Notes: generated by a model not told the origin, from the sequence alone. Positions 46,599-55,956 are shown, counted from the first letter of the stretch. The stretch is 64,000 nucleotides of DNA from Nostoc edaphicum CCNP1411 (GCF_014023275.1 NZ_CP054698.1:4154001-4218000); one strand, 5' to 3'. Numbers and translations: made by a program.

Positions 46599-48469
46599 AG
46601 AGGTTGTTTGAAAAGTGGTTGGCTGTGATGTTAGGTACTAACTGATCCCCCCTAGCCCCCCTTTTTAAGCTATCCATTATAAACATCTTTCTTAATAAGA
46701 ACATTGACAAAAAAGAGTAGTTATGTAGGGAAGGATGGAAGCCAAAAAATCACAAGTGACAGGAGAAAATGGGCACGAGAATCAACAGAGTTTGAAAAAG
46801 TGAAATTTTCGCATGGCAACTTTGGTGTAAAAAACTAATTATCGGTAGTGGAAGAAGGAAAACACCGCAGAAACCGACGATAGGATGGAGCAATAATTAA
46901 TTATTGAAAGACTGGCAAAGCAGCCAACCCTCAACCAGATCATGTAATCGACTTAATCCACGCCAGAGAACTTTTACACCTGGAGAGCCATCGCTTTTGC
47001 GACCTAAAAAACCCACCAAGTCGAGCAATCCAATTGACCACTTGAGCCAGAGTCGGTGGTGTAGTATGAGGATAAAGTTGATGATGAATAGTGGTGTAGA
47101 GGACTTGCCACTCATGAGTGGCTAAAACTAGTTCACAACTAGCATCAGGCTGAAAACGAGCTAAGTAAGTCAGCCACAGCAAACGCCAAGCAACGATACT
47201 GTAGGTAGCCAAAGCCATCTCGATTCTGTGGGCAGTTTCGAGTTGTAACTTCTCAATGCCACAGCCACTTTTTTAAAACATAGTGATAACGTTCAATCAA
47301 CCAGCGATAACTATACCATCGCACATACAGCTGAACATCTTCCAGACAGGTAATCTCTAAGGTAGTCAGCAGTAACCAGGTAATCGGCTCGATCTCTGGT
47401 GGTGGCTCAACTTCTGTGACTAAAATAGCCTGCAATGTCACCTAAGTGCTAGAAGTTCTGTTTTGGGGCGATTCTGCGGTGGTGCAATGGTAATTGTGGC
47501 ATGACGAATCTTCAAGATGGCTGTTCTTGGCGTTTGAGTCGCAGAGCGTTTTACCTCTACTGTCATTGTGCCAACCGACTCAACAGACTCTAAAGTTGAC
47601 CATAAATGCTGCTCACTGCCAACTAGACAGCGATTTTGAGTAGCTCGAATCAGAAAATCTGACCCAGGACGACGAGCATCAGCAAATAAGTCATAAAAAT
47701 CGGCTTCTCGGTCAGCAATCGTCACTACTTGTACTGATTCGGGAATGATTGAGTCAGTTTTTTTCAAAGCATCAAGCCATCTTTGACTTTCTTTTTTCTT
47801 TTGTCGGTTTTTTGTTTCCTTTGTTCAGATTTTCCTAGTTCTTCTTCGTTTCTTGACCACACATCTTGCTCGATGATGCCCAATGGTATTCCCCTGTGGG
47901 GAGACAGTGAAGACTGAGTGGACTTTTAACCCTTTGGCATAAGAACTATCGAGATATCCTGTTCCCGATAGAGCTTTGTGGCTGGTGTAGTTAAGTTCTG
48001 TGGTATCTTGTATTGCCAAGACTACTCTATGTTGGGTAATTCGCTCTACTGTCGCATCGATATGTCCTTGTCTAATCATGGATGGTTTGATGTACGGTGA
48101 ATCCCAGAAGTCATAGGTGGCTTTCGTTTGCGCCCATGTTTCACTTGCTTGCAAAACACTGGCTTCCGGTTTCGCACTTAAATTTTCGACTATTTTGATT
48201 AACCGTTTGGTTCTTCTGGTGTCACCTAATTCGGTTCTTTCTAGTTCCTGTGTGATCCATTGTTCCATTTGCTGACTTTGCGATGCTTCCGGCTCTTCGT
48301 ATAGACAATACACAATCTCTGGCTTTTGTCCAATTTTCTGTTAAGAAAGATGTTTATAATGGATAGCTTAAAAAGGGGGGAACCGGAATCAAAGTCCCCC
48401 TTTTTAAGGGGGATTTAGGGGGATCTAGAACGTTTTATTACCGAGAAGAAAACTTTTCAAACATCCTCT
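46599..48469. mobile_element. IS5-type or MITE shell interrupted by a decayed Tn5-like IS
   Basis: Outer inverted repeats AGAGGTTGTTTGAAAAGT (46599-46616) and ACTTTTCAAACATCCTCT (48452-48469), one mismatch, match the IS5-type ends at 29.45 and 33.71 kb; a TAA flanks each side. Inside lies a second pair of about 30-bp inverted repeats (starting CTATCCATTATAAACATC near 46667 and mirrored near 48340-48366), marking the Tn5-like element. Confidence 0.65.
46897..48313 (-). pseudogene. Tn5/IS50-type IS4-family transposase, broken in three or more places
   Basis: Pieces in different frames, in order on the minus strand: 48313-47825 (ELERTELGDTRRTKRL, IQDTTELNYTSH with the first Asp), 47767-47438 (TIADREADFYDLF with the second Asp), 47441-47253 (YSYRWLIERYHYVLK, the YREK Glu) and 47218-46897 (WIARLGGF, then GSPGVKVLWRGL). 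All three catalytic residues remain, but no continuous frame does, so it is inactive. Confidence 0.88.
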
Positions 48470-48488
48470 AAGAAAAATTGAGGGTTTG

Positions 48489-48542
48489 AAACCCACGGAG
48501 GTGGGTTTTGTTTGTGTCGAAACGGTTTATAACCGCCTTTTT
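48489..48542. terminator. Two hairpins, likely terminators
   Basis: AAACCCAC/GTGGGTTT (48489-48508) and CGGTT-TAT-AACCG followed by CCTTTTT (48523-48542). They lie just beyond the 3' end of the minus-strand molybdenum enzyme operon and before the transposon shell. The T run is on the + strand, so efficiency for the operon is uncertain. Confidence 0.5.
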
Positions 48543-48560
48543 AATTACAATCCAATTCAC

Positions 48561-50750
48561 TCACAACAACTTATCGGGTGTAATTGGCAAATCACGAATC
48601 CGCTTACCTGTGGCATGATAAACTGCATTCGATATAGCAGCTGCTACTCCAACAATGGGAAGTTCCCCCAGGCTTTTGGTTCCTAGCGCATTCACAAAGG
48701 GATCGTGTTCTTCAACAAATTGCACTTCCATATTTGGGATATCTGCATGAACCGGAATCAGGTAATCGGAAAGATTAGCACCAACTATTCTGCCCTGATT
48801 GATATCCATGACAGTTTTCTCCATCAGCGCCATCCCAATTCCCCATGTAATCCCACCAACAACTTGACTCCGCGCTGTCTTAAAGTTGAGAATTCGCCCT
48901 GCACCATAAACGCCTACACAACGTCTAACTTTGACTTCTCCCAATAACTCATCAACTGCAACTTCCACAAATATCGCACCAAATGAGTGTTTGGCGTATT
49001 CTTTGCTCTCTGGACTGGCTGAAGATTCTTCTGTAACTTCTAAACTCTCTAACCCATGACGGCGTAGAATATCGGTGTAGCTGTCTCGCTTCGATGGATC
49101 TTGTTTTAAAAATATTTGCCCTGACTCAACGCTAATATCTTCTGCTTGAGATTCGTAAAGCAGAGAATTTGCATCTTTGATCGCCATTTGAATTATTCTA
49201 TCCCGTGCCGCGATCGCAGCTTTATGCACCGCCGGAGAAACACTAGCAACGGTAATTGAGTTCCCTGCAATCGGCGCTTTAGGAAGATTGCTATCACCTA
49301 GTTCAAACTGCACTGGTAAGCCTAATACTTCAGAAGCTATCTGCGTCATCACTGTATAAGTGCCAGTACCGATGTCTTGTGTACCACTTCGTACTTTCAC
49401 TTCTCCACTGGCAAAAATTTCTACCTTGACTGATGCAGTTCCAACGTTGGTGGGAAATGTCGCACTTGCCATTCCCCAACCAATCAAGAAATAACCATCC
49501 TGCATGGAACGAAGAACTGGGTTGCGTTGTGACCAACCAAAAATTTCTGCACCTTTTTGGTAACATTCTTTCAGGGATTTACTTGACCAAGGTAATTCTT
49601 TATGGGGATCAATATCTGCATGATTTCTAAGTCTTAGTTCAATCGGGTCAATATTTAAGGTGTGTGCCAGTTCATCCATTGCCGATTCTAGGGCAAACAT
49701 TCCCGTTGCTTCTCCTGGCCCACGCATAAAGGTTGGTGTGGCAGTGTTGATGCGTGCCAAACGGTATTTTACTTCCAAGTTGGGACAGGCGTACATCATC
49801 GTTGTTGCTGCACCCACAGGTTCTACAAAGTCATCAAATAATGATGTTAAGGATGTGCCAATGTGATTAATGACGGTTAGTTTACCTTCCTTGGTTGCAC
49901 CTAACGTTAAGTGTTGTTCAGTTTGGGATCTGTGGCCGCAAGCAGTGTACATTTGCGATCGCGTTAGCACAACTTTTACTGGGCGTTTTACATGACGAGA
50001 TGCGATCGCAGCTAAGATTGTATGCGATCGCAGCAGCGCCTTACAACCAAATCCTCCGCCTAAATATTTGGAGATGACGCGGACATTTTCTTGAGGAATA
50101 TTCAGCACAGATGCGATCGCTCTTTGGGTTGCAGAAATGCCTTGAGTGGTTTCATACAGCGTCAAGTTATCCCCTTCCCATACTGCGATCGTTGCAGAAG
50201 GTTCTAGGGGATTGTGATGTTCCATTGGTGTGGTGTAAACTTGCTCTACCAAGACATCTGCCTGGGCTTTCCCCGATTCAACATCCCCTCTGGTGATTTT
50301 ACCGGGCATGATGCCAAAAAATATTGATTCGGGTTCAAATATCTCTGCACCTGCCGCCGTGACTGTATAGGGTGCTTCTTCGTAGATAATTTTTATCTTA
50401 GAGGCGGCGGTTTCGGCTTGTTCTAAAGTTTGGGCAATTACAACCCCCAAGTGTTGACCATCGTAGTAAATATTATGGTCTTTTTCGGTTGACTGAGGCT
50501 GTGGAGGCCCAAAGAAAGGTATTTTTACCAGCGATGGAGTTTGTTGATAAGTAACGACATCTAGCACACCAGGGGCGATTGCGGCGGCGGATGTGTCTAT
50601 TTGGATAATTTTACCGCTGGCGATCGCACTTTGAAAAATCACTCCATAAGTTAAATTCTCTATTGGCACATCGGCTGTGTAAGATGCTTCTCCGGTAACT
50701 TTCAGCCTACCATCAACGCGATCGAGTGGTTTACCGATAATTTTATTCAT
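48561..50750 (-). CDS. Molybdenum-binding subunit of a PaoC-like aldehyde/xanthine-type oxidoreductase
   Basis: A 729-aa xanthine-oxidase-family large subunit that binds the molybdopterin cofactor and oxidises aldehydes or N-heterocycles by hydroxylation. It opens IGKPLDRVDGRLKVTGEASY, carries the cofactor-contact GGGFGCK and GPGEA segments, and ends with GTKSLGELPIVG, whose Glu (about residue 695) is the catalytic base. The start overlaps the stop of the FAD subunit gene (ATGA). With the two upstream genes it forms a three-subunit operon in PaoABC/YagTSR order. No PaoD-like maturation chaperone is next to it. The substrate cannot be told from the sequence. Confidence 0.92.
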   Translation of the reverse strand: MNKIIGKPLDRVDGRLKVTGEASYTADVPIENLTYGVIFQSAIASGKIIQIDTSAAAIAPGVLDVVTYQQTPSLVKIPFFGPPQPQSTEKDHNIYYDGQHLGVVIAQTLEQAETAASKIKIIYEEAPYTVTAAGAEIFEPESIFFGIMPGKITRGDVESGKAQADVLVEQVYTTPMEHHNPLEPSATIAVWEGDNLTLYETTQGISATQRAIASVLNIPQENVRVISKYLGGGFGCKALLRSHTILAAIASRHVKRPVKVVLTRSQMYTACGHRSQTEQHLTLGATKEGKLTVINHIGTSLTSLFDDFVEPVGAATTMMYACPNLEVKYRLARINTATPTFMRGPGEATGMFALESAMDELAHTLNIDPIELRLRNHADIDPHKELPWSSKSLKECYQKGAEIFGWSQRNPVLRSMQDGYFLIGWGMASATFPTNVGTASVKVEIFASGEVKVRSGTQDIGTGTYTVMTQIASEVLGLPVQFELGDSNLPKAPIAGNSITVASVSPAVHKAAIAARDRIIQMAIKDANSLLYESQAEDISVESGQIFLKQDPSKRDSYTDILRRHGLESLEVTEESSASPESKEYAKHSFGAIFVEVAVDELLGEVKVRRCVGVYGAGRILNFKTARSQVVGGITWGIGMALMEKTVMDINQGRIVGANLSDYLIPVHADIPNMEVQFVEEHDPFVNALGTKSLGELPIVGVAAAISNAVYHATGKRIRDLPITPDKLL

Positions 50751-51724
50751 GACTTTCCTCCCACAACTGAAAGCGCACGTATCAAAGCGCGTTTGACTAA
50801 TTCAATTTTGAATTCATTATGTGTTTGCGGTTTCGCTTCTTTGATGGCTAATGCGGCTGCATCTTTAAACGTGGCTTCATTGATTGCTTTATTTTGGAGA
50901 AATTCTTCAGCTTCCCATCCACGCCAAGGTTTGGGTGCAACTCCTCCAAAAGCGATGCGTGCTGATTTGATAATGTCTTGTTCAATATCTAAAGCAACAG
51001 CTACGGAAACGAGAGCAAATTCGTAGGAAGCCCGATCCCTAACTTTTAAATAATGGGACTTATATGCAAAATCTGGAATTTCAATGGCAACAATTAATTC
51101 TCCAGGTTGTAATAGAGTTTCTTTTGCTGGTGTCTCACCTGGTAAGAGATAAAAATCATGAATTGAAATTCGACGGGCTTTTTCTGTCCCTTGGATGCAA
51201 ATTACCGCATCTAATGCCGTCAGGGCTACAGCTAAATCTGAGGGATGCACAGCAATACAATGTTCACTCGCCCCGAAAATAGAATGCATTCGATTGTAAC
51301 CTGTAATTGCCGAACAACCTATACCGGGAGTGCGTTTATTACAAGGAAAAACTGGATCGCGAAAGTAACCACAGCGGACTCTTTGTAGTAAATTACCGCC
51401 TATTGTTGCCATATTTCGCAGTTGTGGTGAAGCACTTTGTAACAAAGCTTGGCTAATTACTGGATAATGTTCTTGAATTTGGGGATGAAAAGCCACATCA
51501 CTCATTCGAGAGATCGCACCAATGCGGATTCCATTAGCGTGAGATTGAATATCTGCTAAGGGCAAACTATTAATATCAATTAATATATTCGCTGTTTGAA
51601 CTCCATCCTTCATCAATCCTAGTAAATCTGTGCCACCTGCAATAAATGCAGCAGTTTGGTCTTGATTAACTGTTGCGATCGCAACCTCTTCTGAGGCAAC
51701 TTTAGCATAACTAAATGGCTGCAT
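50747..51724 (-). CDS. FAD-binding subunit, PaoB-like, with 4Cys insertion
   Basis: A 325-aa CO-dehydrogenase-flavoprotein-type subunit. FAD contacts are seen in FIAGGTDLLGLMKDG and in ATIGGNLLQRVRCGYF. After the latter there is a Cys-rich insert (cysteines in RVRCGYFRDPVFPCNKRT and GIGCSA, and one near GASEHC) of the kind that holds an extra [4Fe-4S] cluster in PaoB. It passes electrons between the molybdenum site, FAD and the [2Fe-2S] subunit. It overlaps the neighbouring genes by 4 and 14 bases. Confidence 0.92.
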   Translation of the reverse strand: MQPFSYAKVASEEVAIATVNQDQTAAFIAGGTDLLGLMKDGVQTANILIDINSLPLADIQSHANGIRIGAISRMSDVAFHPQIQEHYPVISQALLQSASPQLRNMATIGGNLLQRVRCGYFRDPVFPCNKRTPGIGCSAITGYNRMHSIFGASEHCIAVHPSDLAVALTALDAVICIQGTEKARRISIHDFYLLPGETPAKETLLQPGELIVAIEIPDFAYKSHYLKVRDRASYEFALVSVAVALDIEQDIIKSARIAFGGVAPKPWRGWEAEEFLQNKAINEATFKDAAALAIKEAKPQTHNEFKIELVKRALIRALSVVGGKS

Positions 51725-52259
51725 CTTCCATTTCCTCTAGCACATCTTGAATCGCCGCAATAATATTAGGATATGCTCCACAACGGCAAAGGTTTCCACT
51801 CATCTTTTCTCGAATTTCCGCCTCAGATTTTGGCGATTCCTCTAATATCATTCCTACGGCTGAGACAATTTGACCCGATGTGCAGTAACCACATTGAAAA
51901 GCATCATGGGTGATAAAGGCTGTTTGCATCGGGTGGAGTTTGTCATCTTGCGCTAATCCCTCGATTGTGGTAATTTCAGTGCCAATATGCATGACTGCTA
52001 GAGTCATACAGGAATTAATTCGCCGATTATTAACTAATACAGTACATGCACCACATTCACCGCGATCGCAAGCTTTTTTAGTTCCCACTAGACCCAGCTT
52101 TTCGCGTAGTGCATCCAGTAAAGTAACACGAGGTTCTAGCTTGACTGAGTAGGAGATATTATTGACATTCAAAGATAATTCTACTTCCTCTGAACCCAAG
52201 ATTTTCAAGTCCTGGGTAAATGAGTTTGAAGTTATTGGAGCTAAGGAATTTTCTTCCAT
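51711..52259 (-). CDS. [2Fe-2S] subunit, PaoA-like
   Basis: A 182-aa iron-sulfur subunit. The plant-type cluster ligands are in KACDRGECGACTVLV and INSCMTL; the second cluster uses QCGYCTSGQ and GNLCRCGAY. Unlike E. coli PaoA there is no twin-arginine signal; the first 25 residues are polar and acidic, so this enzyme is predicted to be cytoplasmic. It is the promoter-proximal gene of the three-gene operon. Confidence 0.93.
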   Translation of the reverse strand: MEENSLAPITSNSFTQDLKILGSEEVELSLNVNNISYSVKLEPRVTLLDALREKLGLVGTKKACDRGECGACTVLVNNRRINSCMTLAVMHIGTEITTIEGLAQDDKLHPMQTAFITHDAFQCGYCTSGQIVSAVGMILEESPKSEAEIREKMSGNLCRCGAYPNIIAAIQDVLEEMEDAAI

Positions 52260-52300
52260 GTTTCATGTAGATAATAATTACATCATTACTTTCAGCAAAA

Positions 52301-52346
52301 CAGTGCTGAGTTCCAAATGAGAATTCTTACTCGGTACTCAGCACTG
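52301..52346 (-). terminator. Hairpin between the small-protein pair and the molybdenum enzyme operon
   Basis: An 11-bp perfect stem (CAGTGCTGAGT with ACTCAGCACTG) and a 24-base loop, followed by TTTT on the minus strand. It probably ends the transcript of the gene at 52391 before the next operon. Confidence 0.6.
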
Positions 52347-52390
52347 CTTCTATGACGATCATGTTCAAGTAAAGAGTCTAGATAGGCAAT

Positions 52391-52675
52391 TTAGAGGTTT
52401 TTTTGGTAATATTCCTCTATTGCACCTACAGCTTTTAATAATGGCGAATCTAACGGCTCAATCCAATCCGCCACTCCATGAGCTAGTCCCAGAGTTGAGA
52501 CTCCTCCTGATGGTTCAAGCTTACCATTCACGGTCTTGCTTTTAATAGATTGTAGAACAGCGATCGCGTTGTTTAAATGTGCTGAAGACTCAGGTTTTTT
52601 GTCTTTCAGCATCTCTTCGGCAATCTCAGATGCTTGGTCAATCAGCTTGATAAATTCTTCTGTCTTAGTTTTCAT
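52391..52675 (-). CDS. Small acidic helical protein coupled to the secreted protein gene
   Basis: The ATG at 52675 (94 aa) is preferred to an upstream TTG inside the previous gene. It is cytoplasmic, helical at the N-terminus (EEFIKLIDQASEIAEEMLKD), with a GLAHGVADWIEPLDSPL segment. It starts 5 bases after the stop of the secreted protein gene, so the two are translated together. I do not recognise a family. Size, acidity and position would suit an immunity or chaperone partner; this is inference only. Confidence 0.6.
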   Translation of the reverse strand: MKTKTEEFIKLIDQASEIAEEMLKDKKPESSAHLNNAIAVLQSIKSKTVNGKLEPSGGVSTLGLAHGVADWIEPLDSPLLKAVGAIEEYYQKNL

Positions 52676-52680
52676 GAATT

Positions 52681-53184
52681 TTACGGACAACTAAAAGGTT
52701 CTACGACGAGATTTTTTCCCTCAGACCATTTGATGTTTGGATCTTTTGAATCTTGAATAAATGTCTGTTGAGCACCCCCTGGATAGCATTCTGTAGGTAC
52801 TTGAGGGGCAACAATTCCTTGATAAGTTGTTGTTCCTGCTGGTAAAGTTATTTTTTGGATCATAGTGGCTTCATTGCCCCATGCTTGATTGAGAGCTAGA
52901 TTCTTGATTACTTCTACATTTGTTTTATATTTGTCAGTTGTTAAATACCTGCCGTATTTATTTCCACTATTACTATAGTAGCGATAAAAAGTCTTAGGCT
53001 GTTCTAGTTTTACTTCCTGACATTTAGAATCTAAGAAGGTAATGGCAATCTCAGATGGCAGAGGACATGAAGAAGTAACTTCTTGGGCAAGGACTTGTGG
53101 TGAATTTACAAAACGCGGCAATGAACTGACTGAAAAACTCAGAAGACTTAAACCAATACATGCGGAAGCTGACTTAAAGTTCAT
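52681..53184 (-). CDS. Secreted small Cys-containing protein, possible TNT-like fold
   Basis: A 167-aa protein from ATG 53184, with a signal peptide (KSASACIGLSLLSFSVSS) cleaved near LAQE. The mature part has four cysteines, FYRYYSNSGNKYGRYLTT, ALNQAWGNEA, TLPAGTTTYQGIVAPQ and PGGAQQTFI. The order Arg/Tyr-Gly-Arg-Tyr, then P-x-G-x(4)-G-x-x-A-P, then GGAQQ recalls the tuberculosis-necrotizing-toxin (NADase) fold, but the resemblance is by eye and weak. A housekeeping envelope protein is equally possible. The next gene begins 5 bases after its stop. Confidence 0.65.
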   Translation of the reverse strand: MNFKSASACIGLSLLSFSVSSLPRFVNSPQVLAQEVTSSCPLPSEIAITFLDSKCQEVKLEQPKTFYRYYSNSGNKYGRYLTTDKYKTNVEVIKNLALNQAWGNEATMIQKITLPAGTTTYQGIVAPQVPTECYPGGAQQTFIQDSKDPNIKWSEGKNLVVEPFSCP

Positions 53185-53263
53185 ATACACTCATCTTCAC
53201 AATCATTTTTGAATATGAAAATGATACAGCAAGCTTAGTTCCGTTATAGTAAGTTTATGAAAT

Positions 53264-53449
53264 TTAAAAGTCAAATTTAGGTAATTTAGCACCAAAACAG
53301 ACATAACGGTACTTATTCAAGTTTGTTGGATTAGTGAACAATTCTGAGGGTGTGCAGTTTTTGTTACCACCAGCAACCACAATCCATTGAAGACCAAATT
53401 TAGAGTTGTTTCTTAAGAAAGATTGACTAAAAAAGTACTCAGCAGTCAA
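53264..53449 (-). pseudogene. Possible C-terminal gene fragment
   Basis: A 61-codon open frame whose product reads like the end of a folded protein (GLQWIVVAGGNKNC, then NKYRYVCFGAKLPKF), without a ribosome site. It could be the remains of a secreted protein related to its neighbour, or chance. Low confidence. Confidence 0.25.
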
Positions 53450-53534
53450 AATTAATCATTGTGGGTTTAGCTCAAAGGTTGCCTTGAGGCATGAAGGAAG
53501 CGTATGTACTCGTGGGGATATTCTGACTTTTAAT

Positions 53535-54749
53535 ATGAACACAAATCTAACTCAGAAATTATCCAAACCCATAGTAGAGAAAGTTGCCATTGTCGGTGCT
53601 GGGCCAGGGGGTTTGGCTGCTGCGATCGCACTGAGAAGCCAAGGTATCGATGTGCAAGTATATGAAAAAGCTCAAGAATTTCGTCCGGCTGGAACTGGAC
53701 TAGGCCTCGCTCCTAATGGCTTGAGTTCCCTAGATGCGATGCCTACGGCGGGCTGCGCCAACGCGCCGGGAATTGTCGAAACCCTCAAAAGTTCAGGATG
53801 CGAGGTTCACCACACGGTTTTAAAGAATATTCAAGGAGAAACACTCCGAACTAACGCAACTAAATATTTGGAGAATTATGGACAGCCATTATTAACTATT
53901 TGGTGGTATCGTCTACAGCAAGTCTTAGCGTCTAGATTGCCATCTGAGATTATTCACCTGAATCATCGCTGTATCGGCTTTGAGCAAGATGAAAACGGTG
54001 TAGAAATTCATTTTGATGGCGAAAAATCGGTATATGCAGATTTGCTAATTGGGGCTGATGGCGTTAACTCAATCATCAGAGAAACTTTATTTGGCGAGGG
54101 TAAGCCTAATTATATCGGTAGTATGTGTTGGCGTGCCGTCATCAAGTATCACCATGAGCTATTTAATGACTATGAACTAGTTTTTGTCAAAGGCAATCAA
54201 CAGTTTATGTACATTCTCAATGTGGGTGGCGGCTATACCAGTTGGATTAGTCGGAAGTTCTCGCCTGAGTACTCCCTTTCCCACAGCGCCGATGAGGTGA
54301 AGTTTCGCATTCTCCATGAATTAGCTGATTGGGATGAATCCTTTCGGGCGGTGGTCGAAGCAACACCAGCCGAGCAAATTTGGGAAGGGCCGATTTGCGA
54401 TCGCCCACCGTTAACTCAATGGAGTCAGGGCAGAGTCACTCTCTTAGGCGATGCCGCTCATCCAATGGCGCCTGCGATGGGACAGGGAGCCAATACCACT
54501 TTTGAAGATGCTTATGAACTGCGAGAGTGTTTTTCTGATTCAGCTAATCTCCAAGAAGCTTTAACGAGTTACGAACAACGTCGCATTGAACGCACAAAAA
54601 TTATCCAAGCTCGTAGTGCCTTGGGTGAGATGCGCTACTACGACCTTGACACTGTGGCATCTACTGGGCAGACGCAGCAGCGGCAAATGACTTTGAATGA
54701 TGATTTTCACAAATGGCTGTATGATTTCAAGCCGTCTGCAATAAGTTAA
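53535..54749 (+). CDS. FAD-dependent aromatic-type monooxygenase
   Basis: A 404-aa class A flavin monooxygenase, from ATG 53535 (a TTG 51 bases earlier is open but unsupported). It has the dinucleotide loop VAIVGAGPGGLAAAIALRSQG, DLLIGADGVNS (DG motif) and RVTLLGDAAHPMAP (GD motif), in normal spacing. The family hydroxylates phenols, or acts in ubiquinone or zeaxanthin chemistry; the substrate is unknown. Near residue 75 about nine residues (MPTAGCANA) interrupt a helix; they are encoded by a copy of an interspersed palindromic repeat inserted in frame. It is divergent from the small-protein pair. Confidence 0.88.
   Translation: MNTNLTQKLSKPIVEKVAIVGAGPGGLAAAIALRSQGIDVQVYEKAQEFRPAGTGLGLAPNGLSSLDAMPTAGCANAPGIVETLKSSGCEVHHTVLKNIQGETLRTNATKYLENYGQPLLTIWWYRLQQVLASRLPSEIIHLNHRCIGFEQDENGVEIHFDGEKSVYADLLIGADGVNSIIRETLFGEGKPNYIGSMCWRAVIKYHHELFNDYELVFVKGNQQFMYILNVGGGYTSWISRKFSPEYSLSHSADEVKFRILHELADWDESFRAVVEATPAEQIWEGPICDRPPLTQWSQGRVTLLGDAAHPMAPAMGQGANTTFEDAYELRECFSDSANLQEALTSYEQRRIERTKIIQARSALGEMRYYDLDTVASTGQTQQRQMTLNDDFHKWLYDFKPSAIS
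53737..53765 (+). repeat. Interspersed palindromic repeat inserted in a coding sequence
   Basis: Contains GCCTACGGCGGGCTGCGCC within the monooxygenase gene, an iterated sequence type well known between genes of Nostocales. It keeps the frame open and codes for an Ala/Gly/Cys-rich insert. Confidence 0.65.
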
Positions 54750-54941
54750 ATTTCAGTTTAGTAAAGCGACTTTTCTCACAAGTAGCGCAGAAATTTATAG
54801 CAAGTGCTAATCTTATCGAGTAATTTGAAGATATCAGAAATGACTATTTTTAGTCAAGCCATCAAACACAACAAATTCGTTGAATAATTGAGAATTATTC
54901 TTGTAAAATCAACATAACTTCATGAAATTGTTAATTTTTGT

Positions 54942-54977
54942 TAAAAGCGATGTCGTAGGCATCGCTTTTATCTTTTT
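54942..54977 (+). terminator. Rho-independent terminator
   Basis: A perfect 11-bp stem, TAAAAGCGATG with CATCGCTTTTA, a 7-base loop, then TCTTTTT. It lies about 190 bases after the monooxygenase stop and can serve both converging genes. Confidence 0.8.
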
Positions 54978-55054
54978 AGAGGTAAATCTTTTTTTGATTT
55001 GCTAATTTACCGCTATTTTTAGTCGAGATTGAGCGGAAATAATTAGCTTAATAT

Positions 55055-55549
55055 CTATTTAATTTTCTCAAAATTCTCAATTGTCAAAAATATTTCTTCA
55101 TCAGCTATTTGACTGTTGTAATCAATATTAATTCGGGTTGGATAGCCGAGTTTATGATCGTAGCCTATATCCAAGCTGAATGCATTACGGTTGATCGCAT
55201 CTTGAATCACATTAAAAAGCTTAGGAATTGTTTTATATTTTTGAAAGAATTGCTGATTAACGGGTTGACCTGTAGCGACAGAAGTGATTGAAGTTGTTTG
55301 GCCATTACGTACTTCAATGACTACTGGGCCTCTAGCATCTGGTATACAAAAGCAACTGTTGCTAAATGTATATCGATAGTTAGAAATATTTGCCTGATTC
55401 CACAAACGGCGATTAAATCTTAATCGTCTTAGATTCAAGTTATTATTCGTTGTAAGTTGTGATATCTCTACGGTAGTTTCAGACATCACTGGTAGGTTTA
55501 GACCTAGAGATAGCAATATTGCTGCACTAATAATGATAGGTAAATGCAT
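55055..55549 (-). CDS. DUF6174-like secreted protein
   Basis: A 164-aa protein with a signal peptide (IIISAAILLSLGLNLPVMS). The mature part shows LWNQANISNYRYTFSNSCFC, a Tyr-x-Phe strand followed by CxC, and PVVIEVRNGQ, the pattern of DUF6174. Function unknown; a beta-sheet-rich envelope protein. It converges on the monooxygenase gene. Confidence 0.7.
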   Translation of the reverse strand: MHLPIIISAAILLSLGLNLPVMSETTVEISQLTTNNNLNLRRLRFNRRLWNQANISNYRYTFSNSCFCIPDARGPVVIEVRNGQTTSITSVATGQPVNQQFFQKYKTIPKLFNVIQDAINRNAFSLDIGYDHKLGYPTRINIDYNSQIADEEIFLTIENFEKIK

Positions 55550-55799
55550 ATCGTTCCATTTAGTTGAAAAGCCCTAATAATCATAATATATTAATTGTTT
55601 TACTTGTTTAAATAAAGCTTGTCTTTTGATTAAATTTACTTTGCAGTTAGCTGAATAGTCTTGCGTGAACACCTAGATTAAATTAATAAGAAAATACGGG
55701 CAACAAAATATTTTCAAGCCTCTTTCTTCCGTGTTGATTGTTATAGTCTAAATTATCAATCCTTCCCTTAGTTGAAGTATGAGGAGGATTGAACTATCC

Positions 55800-55956
55800 C
55801 TAATTAACGTGAGTTTGATGAACCTCTCCCTCCCAGCCTCCCTTTCCGTTTTGGAGAGGGAGGAGCAAGAAAAATTCCGCTTTTTCCTCCCCTCTGGGCG
55901 TCGGAGAGGGGCTGGGGGAGAGGTCAAATAAGACTTGTCGAACTCACGTTAATTAG
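55800..55956. mobile_element. MITE-like element with 16-bp inverted repeats
   Basis: 157 bp bounded by perfect inverted repeats CTAATTAACGTGAGTT and AACTCACGTTAATTAG. The interior contains C-rich/G-rich arms (CCTCTCCCTCCCAGCC with GGCTGGGGGAGAGG, near-paired). No coding potential and no clear target duplication. Confidence 0.65.

Noticed and set aside
46639..48376. Target-site duplication for the Tn5-like element
   Set aside because: The bases next to its ends (CTTTTTAAG and CTTAAAAAG) are inverted complements rather than direct repeats.
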